A stretch of 64,000 nt of DNA, from the NCBI GenBank assembly GCA_016125275.1, contig WGMB01000018.1, positions 1 through 64,000 of the forward strand, in the 5' to 3' direction. Position 1 is the stretch's first letter; each line of letters begins with the position of its first letter. Under the pieces are notes generated by a model that worked only from the letters and a program-made list of their open reading frames with translations, did not search any database and was not told where the DNA came from. The stretch is from Acidobacteriota bacterium. GTDB lineage: Bacteria > Acidobacteriota > Terriglobia > Bryobacterales > UBA6623. Positions 27,264 through 35,735 of this stretch are shown here, piece after piece. The translations under genes were made by a program, and so were the position numbers.

Positions 27264-27299
27264 CCTACGAAGAGAATCGTACTACGATCCTCTTCGTAG
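27260..27299 (+). promoter_or_regulatory. blaI-type promoter with 35-bp palindromic operator
   Basis: TTGACC (27260-27265), a spacer of exactly 17 bp and TACGAT (27283-27288) form a good sigma-70 promoter. A 35-bp palindrome spans 27265-27299, centred on C27282: the arms are CTACGAAGAG then ATCGTA on the left and TACGAT then CTCTTCGTAG on the right, with a single mismatch. It covers the whole spacer and the -10, and ends one base before the ATG at 27300. It is the probable operator of the adjacent BlaI-type repressor. Transcription would start about 27295, leaving a leader of about 5 nt. Confidence 0.85.
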
Positions 27300-27710
27300 A
27301 TGACCGCAAGCAACCCGCCTCGCCCCACCGACGCTGAGCTCGAGATTCTCTCGGTGCTCTGGGGCCGCGGCCCCAGCACCGTGCGAGACGTCCACGACGT
27401 CATCGTCGAGCGGCGGCCGGCCCAATACACCACGACGCTGAAGCAGCTCCAGATCATGGCCGACAAAGGCCTGGTCCGGCGCAACGTCAAACAGCGCGCC
27501 CACATTTACGAAGCCGCCGTACCGCGGGAGCAGACCCAGCGGCAACTGGCCGGCGATCTCATCGACCGCGCCTTCGGCGGCTCCGCCAAGAGCCTGCTGC
27601 TGGGCGCTCTGTCGTCTCACCAAGCCACCGCCGACGAGCTCGCCGAGATCCGCAAGGTCCTCGATGAGCACGAAGCCAAGTTGAAAGAGTCCGGGAGGAA
27701 GAAGCTGTGA
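27300..27710 (+). CDS. BlaI/MecI/CopY family repressor
   Basis: A 136-residue winged-helix repressor. The N-terminal DNA-binding domain (PTDAELEILSVLWGRGPST, TTTLKQLQIMADKGLVRR) matches the BlaI/MecI family, whose members repress their own operon until cleaved by a partner membrane protease. The C-terminal helices would dimerise. The start is ATG at 27300, right at the edge of the palindromic operator; no Shine-Dalgarno is possible in the short predicted leader. Its stop overlaps the start of the M56 protease gene, so the two are coupled. Autorepression is inferred from the operator. Confidence 0.93.
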   Translation: MTASNPPRPTDAELEILSVLWGRGPSTVRDVHDVIVERRPAQYTTTLKQLQIMADKGLVRRNVKQRAHIYEAAVPREQTQRQLAGDLIDRAFGGSAKSLLLGALSSHQATADELAEIRKVLDEHEAKLKESGRKKL

Positions 27711-29224
27711 TGAGCCTCGAAGGTTGGGTGCAAACCCCGTTTGCGCAGGCGCTCGGCGCCGCCCTGTTGCATTCCCTGTGGCAGGGGGCGGCCGTCGCCG
27801 CCCTGCTGGCTGGGGCCCTGTGGCGTTGCAGGGAGTCCGCGCGGCTGCGTCACGATCTCGCTCTGGCCGCGCTGGTCGCGATGCCGGCGCTGTTCCTCGG
27901 GACGTTCGCCATCAGCCTAACGCCCGGCGGGGAGGCCGGAGGCGACGCCGGTTTCGTTCTGGCCGGCGGCGCGGCGGAGACGGCCGGCTCCGGCGTCGCT
28001 CCCTGGATGGAGCAAGCCTCCTGGGTCGCAACTCTCGAGAAGGCCGCGCCCCGGATCGTGCCTTGGTGGCTGGCCGGCGTGCTGGGCTTCAACCTCTGGC
28101 AGCTTGGGACCTGGCTGGCCGCGCGGCGGCTGCGGACCGTCGGCGCCCTGCCGGCGAGCCCGGACTGGCAGGAGCGGTTGCGCGGTTTGGGCGAAAAGCT
28201 CGGCCTCGATCGCGGGGTCGCCCTCCTGGAGTCGAGCCGTGTGGACTCTCCGGCCGTGCTGGGCTACTGGAAGCCGGTCGTGTTGGTTCCGCTGGGGCTG
28301 CTGGCGGCGTGCCCGGCCGAGCAGATCGAGCTGATCCTGCTGCACGAGCTGGCCCACCTGCGGCGCCGCGACGACTGGATCGACCTGCTGTGCCGCTTCA
28401 CGGAGGGGCTGTTCTTCTACCACCCCGCCGTCTGGTGGGCCTCGTCGGTGATCGCCGAGGAGCGGGAGAACTGCTGCGACGACTTGGCGGTGGCGGCCTC
28501 CGGGGAACCGTTGGCCTATGCCCGCGCCTTGGCCGGACTGGAGGGGCTGCGGGCGGCGCCCGCGCTCGCGCTGGGAGCGGCTGACGGCTCTCTGTTAAGG
28601 CGCATCCGCCGGATCGTCGGCGCGGCGGAGCCTGCGAGGTCAGCGACGCCGGTTTCGGCGATGGCTGGGGTGTTGCTGGCAGGCGGGCTGGCCTTGCTGG
28701 CGGCTTGGCCGACGCCGGCCACGGCGCAATCGGCGATGAGCGCGGCGCACGAGAAGTGGCTGAAGGAGGATGTTGTCTGGCTCCTCCCTTTGGAGGAGCG
28801 GCGAGCGTTCGAGGCGCTGCCGTCGGACGCCGAGCGCGACGAATTCATTGCGAAGTTCTGGGCCGATCGTGATCCGACGCCGGGGACGCCCGAGAATGAA
28901 TTCAAAACCGAACATTACCGCCGGATCGCTTACGTCAACGATCGCTACAAGGACGAGGAACCGCGCGGCGGTTGGCGCACCGAGCGGGGCCGGATCTACA
29001 TTCTGCTAGGCCCGCCCGACGAGATCGAGGCGCATCCTTCGGGGGGAGGGAATCCGCCGGTGAACCTTCCGCCGGCCGCGCCCTATGAGATGTGGCGCTA
29101 TCGCGCCCAGGGCGACCGGCCGGAGGGGTTCTTCGTGTTCGCCGATCGAGACAGCTCGGGGGTTTTTACGATGATTCGGGGAGAGTTCCCGCCGGCTGGT
29201 TCACCGGACGATCCGAACGACTGA
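27710..29224 (+). CDS. BlaR1-like M56 peptidase fused to a GWxTD domain
   Basis: A 504-residue protein. Residues ~1-320 are an M56 (BlaR1/MecR1-like) membrane metalloprotease with several hydrophobic helices; the zinc site is HELAH at 212-216, with RENCCDDLAVA downstream. A further helix near 320-345 leads to a C-terminal GWxTD-type domain (~345-500; DAERDEFIAKFWADRDPTPG, GRIYILLGPPDEIEAHPSG, YEMWRYR). A penicillin-binding sensor domain is absent, so the inducing signal is probably not a beta-lactam. The partner BlaI repressor overlaps by 1 bp. The ATG at 27710 is preferred to the GTG at 27707. The likely role is signal-induced repressor cleavage, with the GWxTD domain as an extracytoplasmic sensor. 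Confidence 0.88.
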   Translation: MSLEGWVQTPFAQALGAALLHSLWQGAAVAALLAGALWRCRESARLRHDLALAALVAMPALFLGTFAISLTPGGEAGGDAGFVLAGGAAETAGSGVAPWMEQASWVATLEKAAPRIVPWWLAGVLGFNLWQLGTWLAARRLRTVGALPASPDWQERLRGLGEKLGLDRGVALLESSRVDSPAVLGYWKPVVLVPLGLLAACPAEQIELILLHELAHLRRRDDWIDLLCRFTEGLFFYHPAVWWASSVIAEERENCCDDLAVAASGEPLAYARALAGLEGLRAAPALALGAADGSLLRRIRRIVGAAEPARSATPVSAMAGVLLAGGLALLAAWPTPATAQSAMSAAHEKWLKEDVVWLLPLEERRAFEALPSDAERDEFIAKFWADRDPTPGTPENEFKTEHYRRIAYVNDRYKDEEPRGGWRTERGRIYILLGPPDEIEAHPSGGGNPPVNLPPAAPYEMWRYRAQGDRPEGFFVFADRDSSGVFTMIRGEFPPAGSPDDPND

Positions 29225-29235
29225 TCGTAGGAGAA

Positions 29236-29257
29236 GGACGGACACGAATGTCCGTCC
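29236..29257. terminator. Hairpin between convergent genes
   Basis: GGACGGACA and TGTCCGTCC form a perfect 9-bp stem around the loop CGAA, placed between the M56 gene stop (29224) and the NTF2-like gene stop (29271). The absence of a T-run leaves termination as an inference. Confidence 0.55.
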
Positions 29258-29270
29258 CCGCCAAGACTTG

Positions 29271-29639
29271 CTAGTGAGGCCGGCGGACGGCTTGGCGCGC
29301 CACCATGCGCCAAGCCCCGTTGTCCTTCACGAACACGTGCAGCACATTGAGGTAGGCGATCGAGTCCACATCGTCCTTGCGGTTGGTGTAATCCACGTCG
29401 GCCTTCACAAAACCGGCGTTGCCGTAGTCGCGGACGACCACATTCGAAAACTCGATCTTTTGCGCGCCGCCCGGGCGGGAGGCCTTCGAGATCACGTCGT
29501 CCTTGTTCTCGTGCTTGGCGTCGGAGTGGCTGTAGGCCAAGTCCGGATGCAGCACGGCGTCGAGCGCCGCGGCGTCCTTGGAAATCATCGCGTTCTTCCA
29601 CGCGTCGAGCGCGGCGAGGAGCTCTTCGTGAGTGTTCAT
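29271..29639 (-). CDS. NTF2-like (SnoaL/DUF4440-type) protein
   Basis: A 122-residue protein of the NTF2-like fold. The first helix (EELLAALDAWKNAMISKDA), the LDAVLHPDLAYSHSDAKHENK segment and the final strand DNGAWRMVARQAVRR fit the DUF4440/SnoaL-like family, which includes both enzymes and ligand-binding proteins. No signal peptide, so cytosolic. It is followed upstream on the same strand by the alcohol dehydrogenase gene with 20 bp between, so the two may be cotranscribed. Substrate unknown. Confidence 0.82.
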   Translation of the reverse strand: MNTHEELLAALDAWKNAMISKDAAALDAVLHPDLAYSHSDAKHENKDDVISKASRPGGAQKIEFSNVVVRDYGNAGFVKADVDYTNRKDDVDSIAYLNVLHVFVKDNGAWRMVARQAVRRPH

Positions 29640-29659
29640 GGGTTCCGGTCCTTGCGGGC

Positions 29660-30694
29660 TTAGGGGTTGAGGATGACCTTGGTCAGGTTGGGCTCGTGGC
29701 TGTAGAGCCGGTCGAAGTAGCTCGGGCCCTCGTCGAGCGAGCCCTTGGCCGAGATCATTGGGTCCACCTGGATGGCGCCGCGCGCGAGCAATTCGAGGCA
29801 GGCCGGGTAGTCGTTGGCGGACGCGCAGGAGCCGAACACGCTGATTTCGCGGGTCACGACCGGCTGCAGGCCGAACTCGACCGTCGGCGTGATGTTGCCG
29901 ATCAGGGTGACGGCGCCGCCTTTGCGCACGCTGTCGATGCAGGTCTTGACGGTCGGGGTCGCGCCGACGGCTTCGAGCGCCACGTCCGCCCCGCGTCCGC
30001 CGGTCAACTCCTTGAGGGCCGCGGGCACGTTGTCGGTCTTCGGGTTGAGGGCGATGTCCGCGCCGAGCGTCTTCGCCAGGGCCAGGCGATCGTCCGCCAA
30101 GTCGGCGATCACAATCGTGCCGGCGCCGGCGGCGCGCAGGGCTTGCAGGGTCAGCAGGCCGATCATCCCGGCGCCTACCACCAGGGCCGTATCGCCCAGC
30201 CCGAGCGGCGTGATGTTGACCGCATGCACGGCCACGGAGACCGGCTCCACCATTGCGGCGTGGTCGAACGACAGGCCGTCAGGCATCTTGTAGACGATGT
30301 GCTCGGGCACGTTCACGTACTCCGCGAACGCGCCGTGGCGGCGGTACTCGTCGCAGGAGACGCCCAGCACCTGGCGGTCGTCGCACAGGTTCGGCTTGCC
30401 CTTGCGGCAGTAGAAGCACTTGCCGCAGGAGATCATCGAGTCGAAGGTCACGCGGTCGCCGGGCTTGAACGCCGTCACGGCCGAGCCGACCTCGGTGATC
30501 TCGCCGGAGGCCTCGTGGCCCATGATGATCGGCGGGATGCGACGACCGGACGAGCCGTCGAAGCCATGAACGTCGCTGCCGCAAATGCCGCAGGAGCGCA
30601 CGCGAACGAGGACTTCATGCGGGCCGATCTGGGGCTCGGGATAGTCGTTGGCGAGCGTGAATTGCTTGTACTGTTCGAGGACGAGAGCTCTCAT
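29660..30694 (-). CDS. Zinc-dependent alcohol/polyol dehydrogenase
   Basis: A 344-residue medium-chain dehydrogenase. Catalytic zinc ligands are Cys in SCGICGSDVHG and His-Glu in GHEASGE; the structural zinc motif is CGKCFYCRKGKPNLC. The Rossmann motif is VVGAGMIGLL. The pattern (SDVHGFDG, RVTFDSMISCG) resembles sorbitol, threonine and galactitol-1-phosphate dehydrogenases, all of which act on polyols or hydroxy acids; the substrate is not decidable here. It lies directly upstream of the NTF2-like gene on the minus strand. The region 30695-31080 to its right has only one doubtful small frame. Confidence 0.93.
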   Translation of the reverse strand: MRALVLEQYKQFTLANDYPEPQIGPHEVLVRVRSCGICGSDVHGFDGSSGRRIPPIIMGHEASGEITEVGSAVTAFKPGDRVTFDSMISCGKCFYCRKGKPNLCDDRQVLGVSCDEYRRHGAFAEYVNVPEHIVYKMPDGLSFDHAAMVEPVSVAVHAVNITPLGLGDTALVVGAGMIGLLTLQALRAAGAGTIVIADLADDRLALAKTLGADIALNPKTDNVPAALKELTGGRGADVALEAVGATPTVKTCIDSVRKGGAVTLIGNITPTVEFGLQPVVTREISVFGSCASANDYPACLELLARGAIQVDPMISAKGSLDEGPSYFDRLYSHEPNLTKVILNP

Positions 30695-30860
30695 TTCTGG
30701 GTTCCTGGCCGAATCTGTGACTATAGCGCGGCGCGGCGGGCGGCGTCGAAGGGGGTAGTCCGGAGGGGCTGGTCGGTGCTAGGGCGATTGCGAAACGGTT
30801 CCTGCCACGGTCCACCGATTGCAACACCTTGGCCCGACTGCGCATCCTGATACAAAAGCC

Positions 30861-31073
30861 ATGTCGCTCGTACTCGACTTCCTCATTCCTGAAGCGGATT
30901 TGGCCGAGGTCTATCCGGAAGCGCGGCGAGCGCGTGCGATTCCGACCCAGGCCGAACGCATCCAAAGCGGTCCGGGCAACGCCCAGCCGCCGGCCGTGCA
31001 GATCGGCCCGCCGCAAGGCGAAACCCCGCGCCTGACGCCCGAGCTCTGGACGGACTTCTTCCAGGTGCTGTAG
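30861..31073 (+). CDS. Possible small protein (70 aa)
   Basis: The only feature of the 386-bp stretch 30695-31080 that could be a gene. ATG at 30861 opens a 70-residue frame (MSLVLDFLIPEADLAEVYPE) with a C-terminal TPELWTDFFQVL and a Pro-rich middle. There is no ribosome-binding site of note, no signal peptide and no family I recognise. A frame of the same length overlaps on the opposite strand. It could be a real small protein with a terminal recognition motif or a chance frame in GC-rich DNA. The stretch also lies between two divergent genes, so promoters are expected here. Confidence 0.3.
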   Translation: MSLVLDFLIPEADLAEVYPEARRARAIPTQAERIQSGPGNAQPPAVQIGPPQGETPRLTPELWTDFFQVL

Positions 31074-31080
31074 CCGGCCG

Positions 31081-32217
31081 CTACGGGGCCTCTGTCCTTT
31101 CGATCACGCCGAGCGTTTCCCACTCCTGCAATTGCGCCCGGATGCGGTCCGCGGCCGTGGCGTTCGGGAACCGCTGCAGGAAGGTCCGAAAGCTGTCGGC
31201 TGCACCTGGAAAGTCCCCGCTATTGGCTTGCGCCGCCCCCAGCAACTGATACGCCTGCGGGAACTCGTCGGCCGCTCCCACGGCGATCATGCCCCGCGAG
31301 CACTCCACCGTCTGCTGGTTGCGTCCTGCGCGCAGATGGGCGCCGCAGACGAAGAAGCGCACCTCGTGCTGGTGCGGATTGAGCTGCAAGGCCTTTTCGC
31401 CCAACCGAACCGTGCCGTCCATGTCTCCGGCCTGAGCGGTCAGGCGCACCAGCGGCCCATAGGGGTCGATGAACTGTGGGTCGGCCTCCACCGCCTTGGC
31501 GAAAGCCGCCCGCGCCGCATCGTCCTGTTGCAGACCCAGTTGGAGGGTCCCTAGCAGCGTCCAGGCCGCCGCGAACCGCGGATATTCTCCGACGGCTTCC
31601 TGCAGCCACTCCGTTGCTTTGTCGAGCTTACCGTCGGGCCGCTGGCTCTCCTTCTTTGCCTTCTCGTAGAGCTTCGCGGCGGACTTGGGAGCCTCCAACG
31701 ACGTCTTGCTGATGACGTCGCCCGTCAGGCCCTCCAGAGGGGAGAGCAGCAGGTCGCCGACATCGGGGTTGTCAAACACGGAGATCATCCCCAGTGCGAT
31801 CTCCGAGGACTGGTAGCCCGGCAGGTCCGCCCGCACCACGCAGCCGGAAAGGTTCATCATGCCGAGCTGGTTGCGTCCCGGAAGATCGTTGGAGCGTCCC
31901 GAGGCCTGTGTGGCGTCCTGGACGCCTTCGAGGTTCCCGGTGAGGTCGATGTCGAACTCGCCCTTGGAGCTGACCCGGCTCGTGCCGCGCCCAAAGCTGC
32001 CGCAACGAAGCTCGACGATGGTTTCCTTCGGAACCTGCGAGCCGTCCTGCATCATCACGCCGCCGGAAACGTAGGCGGGAGTGTCTGTGGCCGGCTGAGA
32101 GAGCTCTTGGATGGTCTGCGCGGACGTGGGGTTCTTGGCCGAGCGGACGACGCCTTGGGCCGCCAGAGGCCCAGACGCCGAAGTCGCGAGCAGGGCGACG
32201 AGGGCGGCGCGAATCAT
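31081..32217 (-). CDS. Exported TPR protein
   Basis: A 378-residue protein with a signal peptide (MIRAALVALLATSASGPLAA) when started at the ATG ending at 32217; a 13-codon upstream extension is unlikely. Residues ~50-160 form a carboxypeptidase-like beta domain (SKGEFDIDLTGN, LSGCVVRADLPGYQSSEI) and ~195-375 are tetratricopeptide repeats (DAARAAFAKAVEADPQFID, RLGEKALQLNPHQHEV). It acts outside the cytoplasm, probably as a scaffold. It lies 57 bp downstream of the glycosyltransferase pair on the same strand and may belong to that operon. Function is unknown. Confidence 0.82.
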   Translation of the reverse strand: MIRAALVALLATSASGPLAAQGVVRSAKNPTSAQTIQELSQPATDTPAYVSGGVMMQDGSQVPKETIVELRCGSFGRGTSRVSSKGEFDIDLTGNLEGVQDATQASGRSNDLPGRNQLGMMNLSGCVVRADLPGYQSSEIALGMISVFDNPDVGDLLLSPLEGLTGDVISKTSLEAPKSAAKLYEKAKKESQRPDGKLDKATEWLQEAVGEYPRFAAAWTLLGTLQLGLQQDDAARAAFAKAVEADPQFIDPYGPLVRLTAQAGDMDGTVRLGEKALQLNPHQHEVRFFVCGAHLRAGRNQQTVECSRGMIAVGAADEFPQAYQLLGAAQANSGDFPGAADSFRTFLQRFPNATAADRIRAQLQEWETLGVIERTEAP

Positions 32218-32274
32218 AGCGCCTATGACGCTACCACTCGATCTTGCTGTTTCCAAAGGTTTTCTTTGACTAGT

Positions 32275-33333
32275 TCAGCGCAGCAGCTCCTGGTAGGCTT
32301 GCCAGGTGAGCCGCGCCGTGCGCTCCCACGTGAGCTCGCGCGCCCGTTCGAGTCCCTTGCGGATGAGTTGGTCGCGGAGAACGGGATCGTCGGCGACCCG
32401 CCGCAGCCCTGCGCGGATGTCTTCCACGTCCAAGGGATCGACCAGCAGGGCGGCGCCGCCGGCGACCTCCGGCAGGGCGGAGCGGTCGGAGGTCAGCGAC
32501 GGGAGCCCGGCCGCGAAGGCTTCCAGCAGCGGAATGCCGAAACCTTCGTCCAGAGACGGAAATGCCAGCGCCGTGGCGGAGGCGTACAGCAGGGCGCGGG
32601 TGGCGGCGTCTACGTAGCCCAGCCGGAGAATGCGGGCCCTGGCGCGGCTGCCGTCGATGCGGGCGTGGATCGCCTCGGCGCCGTAGCCGTCCCCACCTGC
32701 GAGCGCCAGCAGGGGATCTCCGGGCAAGGCCTCGAAGGCCTCGACCAGCCGGACGATGTTCTTGCGGGCCTGCAAGGCCCCCACGTGCAGGTAGACCGTA
32801 CAGTCGTCCCAGCCGCGTTCCCGGCGAAAACGCGCCGCCCCTTCCGCCGAGACCGGCTGCGGCGGAGTGACGCCATGGGGAACGACGCGAATGCGGTCCC
32901 GCGGAAAGTCGAGCAGCTCGGCTGTCTGGTCGGCCGTAAACTGCGACACGGCCAGGATCAAGTCCGACCGCCGGGCGGCGTGTTGCGCCAACTCCGTGAA
33001 CTTCCGCCGGAAATCGGCCGTGGAGTACTCGGCCGTCATCACGAAAAGGTCATGGAACGTGGCGACGGCGCGGCGAAAGCGACCCGGCGGCAGGCGCTGG
33101 TTCAAACCGTGGAACAGATCCGTCCAGCGGCCCAGCCACAGCGGCGCACGGGTGCAGTTGGCCGTGGGCGGAGGTTGGCGCAAGGCCTTGCGCCAAGTGT
33201 GGCTGCGATAGCAGAGCACGAACCGGTCGGCGGGCTGCTGCTCGGCGAGCCCTCGGATCAGTTTTTGGGAATACTCGGCGATGCCGGTCGGCTCGGCTCC
33301 GAGGGAATAGGTGGCGTCCAGGCCGATCCTCAC
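32275..33333 (-). CDS. Glycosyltransferase family 4 protein
   Basis: A 352-residue GT-B glycosyltransferase. The N-terminal domain opens MRIGLDATYSLGAEPTGIAE with the Gly-rich acceptor loop, and the C-terminal nucleotide-sugar domain contains YLHVGALQARKN and FPSLDEGFGIPLLEAFAAGLP, the GT4 EX7E signature. It transfers sugars from NDP-sugar, most likely to a cell-surface polysaccharide or lipid-linked glycan. It overlaps the preceding GT9 gene by 4 bp. No signal peptide; a cytoplasmic enzyme at the inner membrane is expected. Confidence 0.93.
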   Translation of the reverse strand: MRIGLDATYSLGAEPTGIAEYSQKLIRGLAEQQPADRFVLCYRSHTWRKALRQPPPTANCTRAPLWLGRWTDLFHGLNQRLPPGRFRRAVATFHDLFVMTAEYSTADFRRKFTELAQHAARRSDLILAVSQFTADQTAELLDFPRDRIRVVPHGVTPPQPVSAEGAARFRRERGWDDCTVYLHVGALQARKNIVRLVEAFEALPGDPLLALAGGDGYGAEAIHARIDGSRARARILRLGYVDAATRALLYASATALAFPSLDEGFGIPLLEAFAAGLPSLTSDRSALPEVAGGAALLVDPLDVEDIRAGLRRVADDPVLRDQLIRKGLERARELTWERTARLTWQAYQELLR

Positions 33334-34655
33334 GGCAGCGCCTTCCGCACCCTTTCCAGCACGGCGTCCGGCGAATCCCCTTCGGTGACGGGAAGAACCG
33401 TTGAGCGGCCGCGGCCGAACGGGCTCCAGCGCTGCAGCATGCGGGGAGAGACCGCGCCGGCGAACACCGTGACGCCCGGGACCCCCATGGCCGCCGCCAG
33501 GTGTCCGAAGGCGGAATCGTAGCCCACGAACAGGTCCGCGGCGGTCACGATCTCGCCGAACCCTCGGAACGAACCGTCATGAACGAGGCCGCCGCTCTGC
33601 CGAACCCGTTCCGCCAAAGCCTCGGTTCGCGTTTGCTCGGCGGGGCCGAAGCCCCTGTCGAGGGCGATTCGCCAACCGCGGTCGAGCAACAGGTCGAGGA
33701 CGCCGGCTTCGAAGGGATCGCCCACCCGCTTGGAGGCATTGCCGCCCACGCCGAAGCTGACGGCGACGAGCGGCTGCCCCGGCGTACGGCAGTCGCGGCG
33801 GGGCTGAAAGGTGGTCCAGGGCAGAGGACGGACGTCGGAGGGGCCGAAGACCTCGTCGAGCCAGTCGGCGCTGAGTTGGGCCAGGGGCCGGTCGGAGTCG
33901 CCGCCGAAAGCGCGGCTGTCGAAAGAGACGCCGTCCGCGCCGGAGGAACGTAGCGGCAGCAGGCCGAGTTGCGTCATGCGCGAGTCCGGGTCGACCAAGA
34001 GCAACTCGTCGTCGGCAACGCCCGCGAGCTCCGCGTCCAGCAGGCGCAGCAGCGCCGGCCAGACCGCCAAACGGTCTCGCAACGATCCGGTGCGGGGGTA
34101 CGGAGCCGCGAGTGCATCGACGGCCGAGGCGCCGGAGAAGAGGTCGAGATTCTTGGAACCGGCGGCGAAGAGCACGTGCGCCTGTGGGAAGCGCCATCGC
34201 AGCCCGGCGATCAAGACGCTGACCACTGCGATGTCCGCCCCGAGCGTCACGCGGGACGGCAACACGATGCAGCGAGGGCCACCGGAGGGCAGGGTAGGCC
34301 GCACAGCGACGGCCGCCTCGGAGCGCCGCAGCAAATCCTCCACGGTGCGAATGCCGACTGCGGTCAGGGCGTCGTCCAGCGGCTCGAACCCGGGAAGAGG
34401 GCGGCAGGCCAGCAGCAGCCAGCCAAAGAATTCGCGATAGACCGGGCTCAGCGACGGATCGAACGAGTCCGCCAGAGGTTCCACGACGCGGCCGAACAGC
34501 GCGCGCGAGGCCGGTTCGGCAATCGAATTTTCACCCGACGCGGCTCGTTGGAGCAGCGCTTCGGCCGGCTCCAGCCAACGTTCGCCCGTCCGCAGGGCTT
34601 CCAGGCAGCGGGCGGCCAGCGTCTGTTCCCGGGTGAGCGAGGCCGTCGCAGGCAT
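33330..34655 (-). CDS. Glycosyltransferase family 9-like protein
   Basis: A 441-residue protein whose C-terminal half matches the heptosyltransferase/ADP-heptose family (GT9): VAVSFGVGGNASKRVGDP, GDSFRG-like motif, LFVGYDSAFGHLAAAMGVP. The first ~120 residues are helical and lack a family match. The ATG ending at 34655 is preferred; the frame extends 13 codons further. It overlaps the GT4 gene by 4 bp and follows the sigma-54 activator gene by 43 bp. The two glycosyltransferases probably act on the same glycan; the donor is unknown. Confidence 0.83.
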   Translation of the reverse strand: MPATASLTREQTLAARCLEALRTGERWLEPAEALLQRAASGENSIAEPASRALFGRVVEPLADSFDPSLSPVYREFFGWLLLACRPLPGFEPLDDALTAVGIRTVEDLLRRSEAAVAVRPTLPSGGPRCIVLPSRVTLGADIAVVSVLIAGLRWRFPQAHVLFAAGSKNLDLFSGASAVDALAAPYPRTGSLRDRLAVWPALLRLLDAELAGVADDELLLVDPDSRMTQLGLLPLRSSGADGVSFDSRAFGGDSDRPLAQLSADWLDEVFGPSDVRPLPWTTFQPRRDCRTPGQPLVAVSFGVGGNASKRVGDPFEAGVLDLLLDRGWRIALDRGFGPAEQTRTEALAERVRQSGGLVHDGSFRGFGEIVTAADLFVGYDSAFGHLAAAMGVPGVTVFAGAVSPRMLQRWSPFGRGRSTVLPVTEGDSPDAVLERVRKALP

Positions 34656-34698
34656 CTTGACCCAGCATGCCGCACCACGGCGCCGGGTTGCCACCGCT

Positions 34699-35715
34699 CT
34701 ATTGAGTGCTGAGCATCGAGGCCTCGGGCGGCGTGTCCTGCTGGTCCGAATGGTTTGCGATGACGCCGCAACGGTAGTCCTTGAGACGCCGATACAGCGT
34801 GGTCCGACCCACGCCCAACATGTGCGCCGCCGACGTCACGTCGCCCTTGGTGAGCTCCATGACGCGCAGGATGTGGCGCCGCTCCAGCTCCGCCAACGGC
34901 AACACTGGCTCGACCGACCGGCTCCGTCCCTCTGCGGCTCGCAGCAGCGGCGTGGGCAGGTCGTCGAGGCTGACCAGGGGGTTCGACTTCAGGGCGACCA
35001 CGCGCCGCACCGTGTTCTCGAGCTCGCGGACGTTGCCGGGCCAGCCATAGTACTGGAACAGCTCCATCACGTCGTTCGACATCACCACCTGGTGGATGGC
35101 GTGCCGTGCGATGAAGTGCTGAACCAGCTCCGGAATGTCTTCCCGGCGCTCCCGCAAGGGCGGCACGTGGATGTGGATCACGTTGAGCCGGTAGTACAAA
35201 TCCTTGCGAAATGTGCGGGATTTGACCTCGGCTTCCAGGTCGCGATTGGTTGCGGCCAGAATCCTAACGTTCACGCGCACCGGCTGAACGCCTCCGATGG
35301 GTCGCATCTCGCCTTCCTGCAACAGCCGCAGCAGTTTGGCCTGGATGTCGGGCGGCAGCTCGCCGACCTCGTCCAGAAAGAGCGTGCCGCCGTCGGCGGC
35401 GCGGACCAGCCCGATCTTGTTGTCGGCGGCGCCGGTGAACGCCCCCTTTTGGTACCCAAACAGCTCGCTTTCCATGAGTCTGCCGACCAGCGAGGCTGAA
35501 TCAATGGGCAAGAACACGCGACTCGATAGCTCGCTTGTCTGGTGCAGTGCGCGGGCAACGAGCTCTTTCCCCACACCGCTTTCGCCGGTAATCAGGACCG
35601 GCGATTGATCACGAGAGAGTTTCCGAATGGTTTCGCGAACCTTCCGAATCCCCTCCGAAGCTCCAATTAAGCCATAGGCTTGGCGACGGTTTGTGTTTCC
35701 TGATGCTTCTCTCAT
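34699..35715 (-). CDS. Sigma-54-dependent activator without receiver domain
   Basis: A 338-residue bacterial enhancer-binding protein. The AAA+ domain starts almost at the N-terminus: Walker A GESGVGKE, GAFTGA loop intact (YQKGAFTGAADN), Walker B GGTLFLDEVGEL, and a Fis-type HTH near the C-terminus (VTSAAHMLGVGRTTLYRRL). It has no receiver or GAF sensor, so it resembles PspF-type activators controlled by a partner protein or by synthesis. RpoN is encoded at 59831-61306. The following glycosyltransferase genes are close enough to be in one transcript, which suggests but does not prove a link to polysaccharide synthesis. Confidence 0.92.
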   Translation of the reverse strand: MREASGNTNRRQAYGLIGASEGIRKVRETIRKLSRDQSPVLITGESGVGKELVARALHQTSELSSRVFLPIDSASLVGRLMESELFGYQKGAFTGAADNKIGLVRAADGGTLFLDEVGELPPDIQAKLLRLLQEGEMRPIGGVQPVRVNVRILAATNRDLEAEVKSRTFRKDLYYRLNVIHIHVPPLRERREDIPELVQHFIARHAIHQVVMSNDVMELFQYYGWPGNVRELENTVRRVVALKSNPLVSLDDLPTPLLRAAEGRSRSVEPVLPLAELERRHILRVMELTKGDVTSAAHMLGVGRTTLYRRLKDYRCGVIANHSDQQDTPPEASMLSTQ

Positions 35716-35735
35716 GGCGGGCGCCTAGGTCCGTA

